A stretch of 14,088 nucleotides of DNA from an uncultured Planctomycetaceae bacterium (lineage in GTDB: Bacteria; Planctomycetota; Planctomycetia; Pirellulales; Pirellulaceae). The stretch lies in NCBI GenBank assembly GCA_903927685.1, contig CAIYOB010000458.1, forward strand, positions 1 to 14,088. Direction: 5' to 3'. Shown in pieces: positions 1 to 6,711 of this stretch (its first letter is position 1; each line of letters begins with the position of its first letter). Both the position numbers and the translations under genes were made by a program. The notes beneath the pieces are model-generated. The model made no database searches and was not told where the DNA came from. It saw only the letters and a list, made by a program, of their open reading frames with translations.

Positions 1-767
1 CGACCCAGCCGGAACGTCCGCACCGGCCGCAGCGGCGTGGCCAGACTGGGCGCCGTCCGCAAGGCGACCGCCAGCGCAAGCAGGATCAAAGCCGCCTGGG
101 CTAGGATGCCGGGTGCGGCCGCGCGCCACGCGCCGGCCAGGCTGTCACCCAGCGCAAATCCGGTGTAGAGTTCTTCCGCGTAGGTCCGCACACGGAACAG
201 GTCGGTGACGGTCATCTCGGCGCAGACCGACAGCAGAACCCAGCCGGCCGCCACCGCGATCCCCGCCGACATCCGAGGCAGCGTGACGTGCCGGAAGACC
301 TGCCAGATCGATCCGGCCAACAGGGCGTCCTCCTCCAATTCGGGTTCCACGCCGGCCAGGGCGCCGCTGACCAAGACGACGACCCACGGGACCGCCGCCA
401 TGCCGTGAACCCAGACGGCGGCGGTCCAGCCCGACAACAGCGGCGGCGCAGCGGGACCGCGGACCAGCGAGCACCAGCCCAGCTGGCCAAATCCCGCGTC
501 CCAGGCCGCCGCCTGCAGGTACAACGGCACCATCAGCATGCCGCCGGTCAGGGCCAGGGCCAGCCGCCTGCCGCCGACGTCCGTCCGGCGGAACAAGAGC
601 GCACACGCCGTCCCGAACGGCAGGCTGATCGCGCACGCCCCGGCGGCCAGCCCCAGCGTGTTCTTCAGCAGCACGATCTGCCGCGGGTCCTGACGCAGCC
701 CGACCAGTCCGGCGGTCAGGCACACGGCGGCGAGCACCAGCAGCAACCAGGAGCGACCTTGACGCAT
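1..767 (-). CDS. ABC transporter inner-membrane permease, Fe(III)/thiamine type (FbpB/ThiP-like), cut by the left edge
   Basis: Reading leftward from the ATG at 767-765, the frame stays open for 255 codons to the window edge, so only the N-terminal part is present. The protein is very hydrophobic. Likely membrane segments lie near residues 6-23, 35-58, 68-85, 113-139, 168-185 and 217-237. Residues 145-165 (EEDALLAGSIWQVFRHVTLP and the next R) match the EAA loop of binding-protein-dependent permeases, which docks on the ATPase subunit. The six-helix layout with the loop between helices 4 and 5 fits the first half of the two-unit permeases of Fe(III), thiamine and phosphonate importers, which are about 500 residues long. 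The start lies 9 bp after the kinase stop codon, so the two genes are probably co-transcribed. No Shine-Dalgarno is evident, which suggests translational coupling. Family assignment is good; the substrate (iron is the first guess) is inference. The binding protein and ATPase are not in the window. Confidence 0.85.
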   Translation of the reverse strand, partial: MRQGRSWLLLVLAAVCLTAGLVGLRQDPRQIVLLKNTLGLAAGACAISLPFGTACALLFRRTDVGGRRLALALTGGMLMVPLYLQAAAWDAGFGQLGWCSLVRGPAAPPLLSGWTAAVWVHGMAAVPWVVVLVSGALAGVEPELEEDALLAGSIWQVFRHVTLPRMSAGIAVAAGWVLLSVCAEMTVTDLFRVRTYAEELYTGFALGDSLAGAWRAAAPGILAQAALILLALAVALRTAPSLATPLRPVRTFRLG

Positions 768-776
768 GAGACGAAG

Positions 777-2654
777 TCAGGACGTGGCCGTGGCGACGGG
801 GCCCAATTCGGCGCCCGCCGGCCGCGGCGACGCCAACCGCTGGGCTTCGACGATCTCGTCCAGCTGGGAATCGATGGCCGACTGGCGGAAGCCCGGGTGG
901 ACCAGCACCCACGGCAAGGTGACGGTGAACGTGCTGCCTCGTCCCAATTCGCTGACAAAGCCGATTTCGCCGCCCAGCAGCTTGCACAGCTCCTTGACGA
1001 TCGACAACCCCAGGCCGGTCCCGGAATACTCCCGCGTCAGGTTGCGATCGCCCACGGTCAGGGAACTCTGCCGGAACTTCTCGAAAATGATCTCGCGGTC
1101 TTCCTCGGGAATCCCCACGCCGGTGTCGGCGACCGAGATCTGCAGCCGGTCGTCCAGGCTGCGGCGGACCGACACGGTGATCCGGCCGCCCTCCGGAGTG
1201 AACTTGATGGCATTGGACAGCAAGTTGATCAGGACCTGCTGGATCTTGCTCTGGTCGTGGAACATGACCGGCAAGTCGGGCTCGACTTCGCAGATCAAGT
1301 CGATGTTCTTCTCTTCGCTCAGCGGGCGGACCATCTCGCATTGGGCGGTGACCACCGTCCCGATGCGGAACTCGGTCAGCCGCACATCCATCTTGCCGGC
1401 CTCGATCTTAGCCAGGTCCAGGATGTCGTTGATCAGGTCCAGCAGCAGGCGGCCGGACTTGCGGATGTTCTGAGCGTAGCGTTTCTGCTTGTCCGTCAGC
1501 GAATCGATGCCTGAGAGGATCTCGGAGAAGCCGATGATGCTGTTCAACGGCGTCCGCAATTCGTGGCTCATGTTCGCCAGGAAGTCGCTCTTCAGCCGGT
1601 TCATTTCGTACAACTGCATGTTCAGCTGGGCGAGTTGATCGACTTTGGCGTCCAAGTCCGCGTTCACGTGCCGCAACTCGTTCTGGGCGTCGGTCAGGTG
1701 CCGCAGCATGCGGTTAAAGGCGGAGGCCAGTTCTTCAAACTCGTCGCTGGTCGCGATCTCGGCCCGCAGTTCCGTGTTGCCGCGGCTGATTTCCTCGCTC
1801 ACGTCGCGCAGATGCTTCAGCGGCTTGACCACCACGTAGCGAATGATGACGTACAAGAACACCATCGCCAGGAACACCGTCAGGATGCCGATGGCGGCCA
1901 GCAACGCGCGGCTCTGCTTGATCGCCGTCTGGGTTTCCTGGTCGGGAATGATGACCTTGACGACGCGAAACGGAAGCTTGCCCTGGTCCATCGGACGATC
2001 AGCGATGGTAAACGCATCGACGCCTTCGAATCCCAGGTGGCACCGGGCACAGCTTTCCTTCCAGTAAACCGGCTGGTAATAGTGAATCTCGCGATTCGCG
2101 GGGACCGGTCGGAAATGATAGACGGGCAGGATCTCGGGGGACGAAGTCGTCGCCGAAGGGCGGGGAGCCACCGCTTCCGCAGCCAATTCGGGGTTCGCTG
2201 CCGACGGATCCAACTCGGCCTGGTGGGCTCGCGCCTGCATCTGGGCCTGCAGCTGTTCCTTCAGCTGCAGCATGATCTGCTCTTCCTCCGGGTCGTCCGG
2301 GTTGGGCCGCCTGGTGCTCGGCGTGTCCTCCAAGGCCAGCACGCACCATTCGTATCTCTGCGTCTGCAAGTCTCGTGCTAGTTCGCGAGTAATCTCTCGC
2401 AGGGCCTTGGCATGTTGCTCATCGACGTTCGGATCCGAAGCCTCCCATTCCTCCCAGTGGTAGCGGACCAGGGCGGCATCCACCAGGTCCCGGCTCTTGC
2501 GAATGGCCGTCCCCTGGACCAGATCCTCGGCGATATGCTCGACCCACCAGAAGGTTACGGTCAGCAGCACGGTCAGGCCGGCCACGAACAGAAATCGGCA
2601 CTTCCGTTCGAGGCTGGTTTCGCCGATAACACGTTTGATCGAGCGATAGGACAT
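777..2654 (-). CDS. Membrane sensor histidine kinase with Tll0287-like (DUF3365) CxxCH sensor domain
   Basis: This 625-residue kinase would sense an extracytoplasmic signal and phosphorylate a response regulator that is not in this window. Domains in order: membrane segment about 21-38; extracytoplasmic region 39-248; second membrane segment about 249-275; HAMP about 276-328; short coiled coil 320-355; HisKA with phospho-acceptor H364 in SHELRTP; HATPase with N box around N481, DTGVGI (510-515), FEKF (524-527) and GTGLGL (545-550). The sensor region ends in CARCH (C202, C205, H206), a c-type heme attachment motif, within a layout typical of the Tll0287-like/DUF3365 family. A Glu/Gln- and Ala/Pro-rich insert (about 120-175) interrupts that domain. 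A tail of about 45 residues follows the ATPase domain; there is no receiver domain, so it is not a hybrid kinase. It is transcribed divergently from the glucan phosphorylase gene and sits directly upstream of the permease gene. No clear Shine-Dalgarno precedes the ATG. The kinase call is firm; heme binding and the ligand (redox, NO or O2) are inference. Confidence 0.93.
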   Translation of the reverse strand: MSYRSIKRVIGETSLERKCRFLFVAGLTVLLTVTFWWVEHIAEDLVQGTAIRKSRDLVDAALVRYHWEEWEASDPNVDEQHAKALREITRELARDLQTQRYEWCVLALEDTPSTRRPNPDDPEEEQIMLQLKEQLQAQMQARAHQAELDPSAANPELAAEAVAPRPSATTSSPEILPVYHFRPVPANREIHYYQPVYWKESCARCHLGFEGVDAFTIADRPMDQGKLPFRVVKVIIPDQETQTAIKQSRALLAAIGILTVFLAMVFLYVIIRYVVVKPLKHLRDVSEEISRGNTELRAEIATSDEFEELASAFNRMLRHLTDAQNELRHVNADLDAKVDQLAQLNMQLYEMNRLKSDFLANMSHELRTPLNSIIGFSEILSGIDSLTDKQKRYAQNIRKSGRLLLDLINDILDLAKIEAGKMDVRLTEFRIGTVVTAQCEMVRPLSEEKNIDLICEVEPDLPVMFHDQSKIQQVLINLLSNAIKFTPEGGRITVSVRRSLDDRLQISVADTGVGIPEEDREIIFEKFRQSSLTVGDRNLTREYSGTGLGLSIVKELCKLLGGEIGFVSELGRGSTFTVTLPWVLVHPGFRQSAIDSQLDEIVEAQRLASPRPAGAELGPVATATS

Positions 2655-2768
2655 GGCCGCACATTCAGCGCCGCTCGTGGAAACTGTTCACCGGCCGCAT
2701 TTTACGGCAAGAACGTACCAATCGCTAGGGCAAAAACGCTAAACCTGCGCAGACCTTACCGCTTAACA

Positions 2769-2790
2769 ATTTGGGGCTGCAGAGCCAAAT
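2769..2790. promoter_or_regulatory. 22 bp near-palindrome, candidate operator in the divergent intergenic region
   Basis: The arms ATTTGG (2769-2774) and CCAAAT (2785-2790) are perfect inverted repeats. The centre CTGCAG (2777-2782) is itself palindromic, and only the two 2-bp spacers break the symmetry. It lies 9 bp upstream of a TATAAA element and 55 bp upstream of the phosphorylase start, in the 191 bp gap between two divergent genes. This is the form expected of a dimeric repressor or activator site. An alternative is an RNA hairpin (GGCT/AGCC with loop GCAG) if transcription starts upstream of it. The regulator is unknown. Confidence 0.45.
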
Positions 2791-2798
2791 AAACCGAG

Positions 2799-2804
2799 TA
2801 TAAA
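2799..2804 (+). promoter_or_regulatory. Candidate -10 element for the glucan phosphorylase operon
   Basis: TATAAA stands out in an AT-rich stretch of a GC-rich genome and lies 41 bp upstream of the ATG at 2846. No convincing -35 box lies 16-18 bp upstream: the nearest TTG-containing hexamer, TTGGGG at 2771-2776, is 22 bp away and inside the palindrome. The promoter may therefore need an activator or use an alternative sigma factor. On the opposite strand TAAAAT (2704-2699) lies about 45 bp upstream of the kinase start and is a weaker -10 candidate for that gene, also without a good -35 box. Confidence 0.35.
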
Positions 2805-2845
2805 TAAGTAACTCTTGAAACGATCGTCCTGAACGAGGTAGCCCC

Positions 2846-5065
2846 ATGACTGAGCAAACACCGGCGGATCCCGATCGGATTCCACCTGCTTTCATCCCGG
2901 AAGTCGAGATTGTGAGCGATCAGACAGCCCAGGCCATTTTTGACAAATGCAGTGCCCTGGCCCACAACTTGTGGTGGACTTGGCACCCCGAGGTCCACAG
3001 CCTGTTTCGCGACCTGGACCCGATCCGCTGGCGGCAATTGGACCACAATCCCATCGCCTTGTTGCGCGAGTTCACGCCCGACCGGCTGTCCGCCCGGGCC
3101 TCGGAAATGGTCCTGCACAGCCGGATCAACTATCACTTCCGCCGCCTGAAAGAGTACCTCAGCGATCGCCGCCGCACGTGGGCCAAGACGAACGCCAACG
3201 TCCTGGGCGCTCTGCCCGTCGCCTACTTCTCGGCCGAATTCGGCATTCACGAGTCCGTTCCGATTTACTCGGGAGGGCTGGGGGTCTTGTCGGGCGATCA
3301 CGTCAAGAGCGCCAGCGGCTTGGGCGTGCCCTTGGTTGGCGTGGGGTTGTTTTACAGCCAGGGGTATTTCAAGCAGCAGTTGGACGCCAACGGCTGGCAG
3401 TCGGAAGAGTACTTGGAGACTCGAGTCGAGAATCTGGCGATGCAGCCGGCGCTGGACGCGGCGGGCAAGCCCGTCACGGTGCGGATCGATACGCGAACCA
3501 GCAGCCTTCTGGCCAAAGTCTGGCTGCTGCACGTCGGCCGCGTGGATCTGTATCTGCTGGACTGCAACATCCCCGGGAACCGGCCGGAGGACCGGGAATT
3601 GACCAGCCGGCTGTACGGCGGCGACGAACGGATCCGGATTCGCCAGGAATTGGTCCTGGGGATTGGCGGCGTGCGGGCCTTGCGCGCCATGGGGATTACG
3701 CCCGGCGTCTACCACTTGAACGAAGGCCACAGCGCGTTTGCTCCGCTGGAGGTGATTCGCGAGCGGATGCAGGACGACGGCCAGCCCTTCAACGAAGCCT
3801 TGCGCAAGGTCGCCGGCCAGACCGTGTTCACAACCCACACGCCGGTGCCGGCCGGACACGATCGTTTTCCGCCCGAGATGGTCGAGGAGCACCTGGGCCC
3901 GCTCCGGGACAGCTTGGGAATTCCCGGCGATCAATTGATGGGCTTGGGGCGCGTCGATCCGCAGAATCCCCACGAGACGTTCTGCATGACGGTCCTGGCG
4001 CTCAAGTTGTCGCGCAAGGCGAATGCCGTCAGCCAGCTGCACGGCCGGATCACGCGCCGCATGTGGGCCCATCTGTGGCCCTGGCGGGAGGAGGAGGAAG
4101 TCCCCATCGGGCACATCACCAACGGCGTGCACATTCCCAGCTGGCTGGCCTGGCAGATGCGGCAACTGTACGATCGCCATTTTCCGGAGGGCTGGATCTA
4201 CGGGATGGGCGAGCCGGGACCGTGGCAGAACATCCACCACGTGGATCCGGGCGAGCTGTGGGAGACCCACAACTCTCTGAAGAACCTGCTGCTGGCGTTC
4301 GTCCGCCGCCGCGTCAGCCGTCAGTGCCGCCGGCGGGGCGAGCCGGACGAGGTGATCGAGGCGGCCCGGAACCTGCTCAATCCGGCGGTGCTGACGATCG
4401 GCTTCGGCCGCCGCTTTGCCACCTACAAGCGGGCGACCCTGATCTTCCGCGATCGCGAGCGGTTGGGCAGGCTGTTGAACGATCCCGAGCGGCCGCTGCA
4501 GCTGGTTTTCGCCGGCAAGGCGCATCCCAAGGACGAACCGGGCAAGCGGCTTGTTCAGAGCATTGCCATGATGCGGCACGATCCGCTGTTCAAGGACCGG
4601 ATCGCTTTTATCGAGGACTACGACATCAACGTCTGCCGGCACATGATCCAGGGCGTCGACGTCTGGCTGAATAACCCGCGGCGCCCGCTCGAGGCGTCCG
4701 GGACCAGCGGCCAGAAAGTCGTGCTCAACGGCGGGCTGAACCTGTCGATCCTGGACGGCTGGTGGGCGGAAGCCTACGACGGCTCCAACGGCTTTGCGAT
4801 CGGCAACGGCCGCACGCACGCGGACGAGCGCGTCACCGACGAGCGGGACGCCGAAGCGTTGTACGAGGTGCTGGAAAAGCGCGTCATTCCCACGTACTAC
4901 GACCGGGATGTGGACGATCTGCCCCGCCGCTGGATCGAAATGATGATGAACTCGATCAGCACCCTCGCCTGGCGGTTCAGCGCCCATCGCATGGTCATGG
5001 ACTATACCAAGACGATGTACGTGCCGGCCGCGGGCGGCGTGAGCTGCGACATGGACCGGCGCTAG
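2846..5065 (+). CDS. glgP: Alpha-glucan (glycogen/maltodextrin) phosphorylase, GT35, short DUF3417-bearing type
   Basis: A cytosolic, PLP-dependent enzyme that phosphorolyses alpha-1,4-glucans and releases glucose-1-phosphate. The N-terminal DUF3417-like segment (about 20-118) contains LAHNLWWTWHPE (38-49). Catalytic-domain signatures include AYFSAEFGIHESVPIYSGGL (126-145), HLNEGHSAF (290-298), THTPVPAGHDRF (330-341), ITNGVHIPSW (424-433), GFGRRFATYKRA (519-530) and GKAHPKDEPGK (557-567). The PLP-binding lysine is K624 in EASGTSGQK (616-624), followed by LNGGLNLSILDGWWAE. At 739 residues it is shorter than the classical E. coli enzyme (about 815) but normal for the TIGR02094 alpha-glucan phosphorylase subfamily. 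One oddity is Q623, where this subfamily usually has Met before the lysine. GAGG at 2835-2838 is 7 bp from the ATG and supports this start. It is the first gene of the rightward operon. The family is certain; preferred substrate (glycogen or shorter dextrins) is not readable from sequence. Confidence 0.95.
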   Translation: MTEQTPADPDRIPPAFIPEVEIVSDQTAQAIFDKCSALAHNLWWTWHPEVHSLFRDLDPIRWRQLDHNPIALLREFTPDRLSARASEMVLHSRINYHFRRLKEYLSDRRRTWAKTNANVLGALPVAYFSAEFGIHESVPIYSGGLGVLSGDHVKSASGLGVPLVGVGLFYSQGYFKQQLDANGWQSEEYLETRVENLAMQPALDAAGKPVTVRIDTRTSSLLAKVWLLHVGRVDLYLLDCNIPGNRPEDRELTSRLYGGDERIRIRQELVLGIGGVRALRAMGITPGVYHLNEGHSAFAPLEVIRERMQDDGQPFNEALRKVAGQTVFTTHTPVPAGHDRFPPEMVEEHLGPLRDSLGIPGDQLMGLGRVDPQNPHETFCMTVLALKLSRKANAVSQLHGRITRRMWAHLWPWREEEEVPIGHITNGVHIPSWLAWQMRQLYDRHFPEGWIYGMGEPGPWQNIHHVDPGELWETHNSLKNLLLAFVRRRVSRQCRRRGEPDEVIEAARNLLNPAVLTIGFGRRFATYKRATLIFRDRERLGRLLNDPERPLQLVFAGKAHPKDEPGKRLVQSIAMMRHDPLFKDRIAFIEDYDINVCRHMIQGVDVWLNNPRRPLEASGTSGQKVVLNGGLNLSILDGWWAEAYDGSNGFAIGNGRTHADERVTDERDAEALYEVLEKRVIPTYYDRDVDDLPRRWIEMMMNSISTLAWRFSAHRMVMDYTKTMYVPAAGGVSCDMDRR

Positions 5066-5067
5066 TT

Positions 5068-5072
5068 GGGAG
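5068..5072 (+). promoter_or_regulatory. Ribosome binding site that fixes the peptidase start
   Basis: GGGAG at 5068-5072 lies 5 bp before the ATG at 5078. An in-frame TTG at 5066 would extend the protein by four residues (MGAP), but it overlaps this Shine-Dalgarno and directly abuts the preceding stop codon (5063-5065). The ATG at 5078 is therefore the better start. The same TTGGGAG string precedes accB (6179-6185). Confidence 0.6.
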
Positions 5073-5077
5073 CCCCG

Positions 5078-6175
5078 ATGCGAAAACCCATCCACGCCGA
5101 GCGCCGCGAACGGTTGCGGCGTCTGCTGAAGAAGACGGGCGCGGACGGCTTGCTGGTCACGCACCCGGCGAACGTGACGTATCTGACCGGCTTCACCGGC
5201 GACTCGAGCTACCTGCTGCTGACGCCGCACGACGCCATCATGGTTAGCGACGGGCGCTATCGGCAGCAGTTGGCCGAAGAGTGCCCTGAGTTGGACACGG
5301 AGATCCGCCAGCCGGGCGTCGAGTTGTTGCCGACGGTCGTCAAGACCGTCGCCGCGGCGAAAGTCGCCAGGCTGGCCATCGAAGCGGACTCGATGACCGT
5401 CGCCTTTTGCGGCGAGCTGGCAAACCAACTGCCGCAGCTGGCCATCGCGCCCACCTCGTACCTGGTCGAACAATTGCGGGAGGTCAAGGATCGAGACGAG
5501 ATCGACCAGATCCGCACGGCGATCGAACTGGCCGAACGGGCGTTGGCGGTGGTTCGCGCCGGCTTGCGCCCGGAGCATTCCGAGAAGGGGATCGCCGCCG
5601 ACTTGGAGTACCAGATCCGCTTATTTGGCGGTCGCGGGTGCAGTTTCACGCCGATTGTGGGAGTCGGGCCGCGGGGCGCGTTGCCGCACGCGCGGCTGTC
5701 GGACCAGCGGGTGGGGGAAAGCGATTTTGTCCTCATCGACTGGGGGGCACGTGGCGAGCTGTATCTAAGCGACTTGACGCGCGTTCTGATCACCGGTAGA
5801 ATTTCGCCCAAACTTGAACGCGTGTATGGAGTTGTGTTGAAAGCCCAGCAGGCGGCCATTGCGGCGATCCGGCCGGGGGCCATCCTGAAAGAGATTGATG
5901 CCACGGCTCGCGGCGTCATTGGCGATGCCGGATTCGGGAAGTTTTTTACGCACGGGTTGGGGCACGGCATTGGGCTGGAGATTCACGAAGGTCCGCGTTT
6001 TGCGCCGAATCAGGATCGGCCGTTGAAGGCGGGCATGGTGGTCACGGTTGAACCGGGCATCTACCTGCCGGAGTGGGGTGGGGTCCGGATCGAGGATGAC
6101 GTCCTGGTCACGCGGACGGGTTGCGAAGTGCTGAGCCACGTGCCGAAAGAGTTCGGCGACTGCGTATTGCGATAA
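5078..6175 (+). CDS. Xaa-Pro peptidase, M24B (aminopeptidase P / prolidase) family
   Basis: A dimetal hydrolase expected to cut peptide bonds involving proline (removing an N-terminal residue before Pro, or splitting Xaa-Pro dipeptides) in the cytosol. Counted from the ATG at 5078 (365 residues), the N-terminal creatinase-like domain spans about 5-128 (NVTYLTGFTGDSSYLL at 32-47). The pita-bread catalytic domain spans about 140-360. All five metal ligands are present: D221 (IDWGA), D232 (SDLTR), H296 (HGLGHGIG), E325 (VEPGIYLP) and E339 (RIEDD). H204 in ALPHAR is the usual substrate-contacting histidine. Length fits the short bacterial form (B. subtilis YqhT type, about 355) rather than the longer E. 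coli PepP. There is no signal peptide. It starts 12 bp after the phosphorylase stop and ends 16 bp before accB. Sequence does not settle aminopeptidase P versus prolidase, so no symbol is given. Confidence 0.92.
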   Translation: MRKPIHAERRERLRRLLKKTGADGLLVTHPANVTYLTGFTGDSSYLLLTPHDAIMVSDGRYRQQLAEECPELDTEIRQPGVELLPTVVKTVAAAKVARLAIEADSMTVAFCGELANQLPQLAIAPTSYLVEQLREVKDRDEIDQIRTAIELAERALAVVRAGLRPEHSEKGIAADLEYQIRLFGGRGCSFTPIVGVGPRGALPHARLSDQRVGESDFVLIDWGARGELYLSDLTRVLITGRISPKLERVYGVVLKAQQAAIAAIRPGAILKEIDATARGVIGDAGFGKFFTHGLGHGIGLEIHEGPRFAPNQDRPLKAGMVVTVEPGIYLPEWGGVRIEDDVLVTRTGCEVLSHVPKEFGDCVLR

Positions 6176-6191
6176 GTCTTGGGAGAAGTCT

Positions 6192-6680
6192 ATGTCGGAG
6201 TCGGAAGCCCACGCGGACGACGTGTTTGAACTCGACCGGATCCGCCGCTTGATCGAATTGATGAAGGAACACGACCTCAGCGAGATCGATCTGAAGCAGG
6301 CCCAGCACCGCATCCGCCTGTGTCGCGGTGCCCTGGCCGAGCCCCCGGTCCGCAGCTTGCCGGCTGCGGCTCCTGCCTTGCCCGCCGCGCCGCCGCCTGC
6401 GGCCGCGGCGCCGGCCGCCAACGAGGAAGACGCCCATATCGTCTATATCAAGAGCCCCATGGTGGGGACGTTCTATTCCAAGCCCAATCCCAACGCCGAG
6501 CCCTATGCCCGCGTCGGCGCACACATCGACGAAGCGACGACGGTGTGCATCATCGAGGCCATGAAGGTGTTCAACGAGATCCCGGCGGAAGTCAGCGGCC
6601 GCATCATGGCGATCCTGGTGGACGACGAGGAGCCCGTGGATTTCGGGCGGCCGTTGTTCAAAGTGGACACCCGAAAGTAA
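6192..6680 (+). CDS. accB: Biotin carboxyl carrier protein of acetyl-CoA carboxylase
   Basis: This cytosolic protein carries biotin between the biotin carboxylase and carboxyltransferase halves of acetyl-CoA carboxylase, the first committed step of fatty acid synthesis. It has 162 residues (E. coli AccB has 156). Residues 9-48 form the N-terminal helical part (DVFELDRIRRLIELMKEHDL). Residues 51-77 are a mobile Ala/Pro linker. The biotinyl domain spans 82-160, with SPMVGTFY at 88-95. Biotinyl lysine is K125 in IIEAMKVFNEI (120-130); the residues after it are Val-Phe rather than the more usual Met-Met or Leu-Met. GGGAG at 6181-6185 is 6 bp from the ATG. It lies between the peptidase gene and accC, as expected for an accB-accC pair. 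Biotinylation by BirA is assumed from family knowledge. Confidence 0.97.
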   Translation: MSESEAHADDVFELDRIRRLIELMKEHDLSEIDLKQAQHRIRLCRGALAEPPVRSLPAAAPALPAAPPPAAAAPAANEEDAHIVYIKSPMVGTFYSKPNPNAEPYARVGAHIDEATTVCIIEAMKVFNEIPAEVSGRIMAILVDDEEPVDFGRPLFKVDTRK

Positions 6681-6711
6681 CGCCGAGTAACTCACGCGGA
6701 CAGTCTTGCCC

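Noticed and set aside
145..1341. 398-codon minus-strand open frame spanning parts of the permease and kinase in another phase
   Set aside because: The Arg/Gly-rich product lacks motifs, while the correct phases give an EAA-loop permease and a complete histidine kinase.
288..1514. 408-codon plus-strand open frame across the permease and kinase
   Set aside because: It is antisense to the permease and to the kinase catalytic domains, and its Gln/Asp/Arg-rich content shows no family signature.
5066..5077. TTG start adding four residues to the Xaa-Pro peptidase
   Set aside because: The codon abuts the preceding stop and overlaps the GGGAG ribosome site that serves the ATG at 5078.
2756..5578. 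940-codon open frame antisense to the phosphorylase and peptidase genes
   Set aside because: It mirrors two well-supported genes on the plus strand, and its residue content (Asp, Gln, Arg, Val, His rich, no domain) is typical of the complementary frame of GC-rich coding DNA.
6706..6711. TTG start adding two residues to AccC
   Set aside because: The ATG at 6712 aligns with the start of E. coli AccC, and the TTG has no better Shine-Dalgarno.
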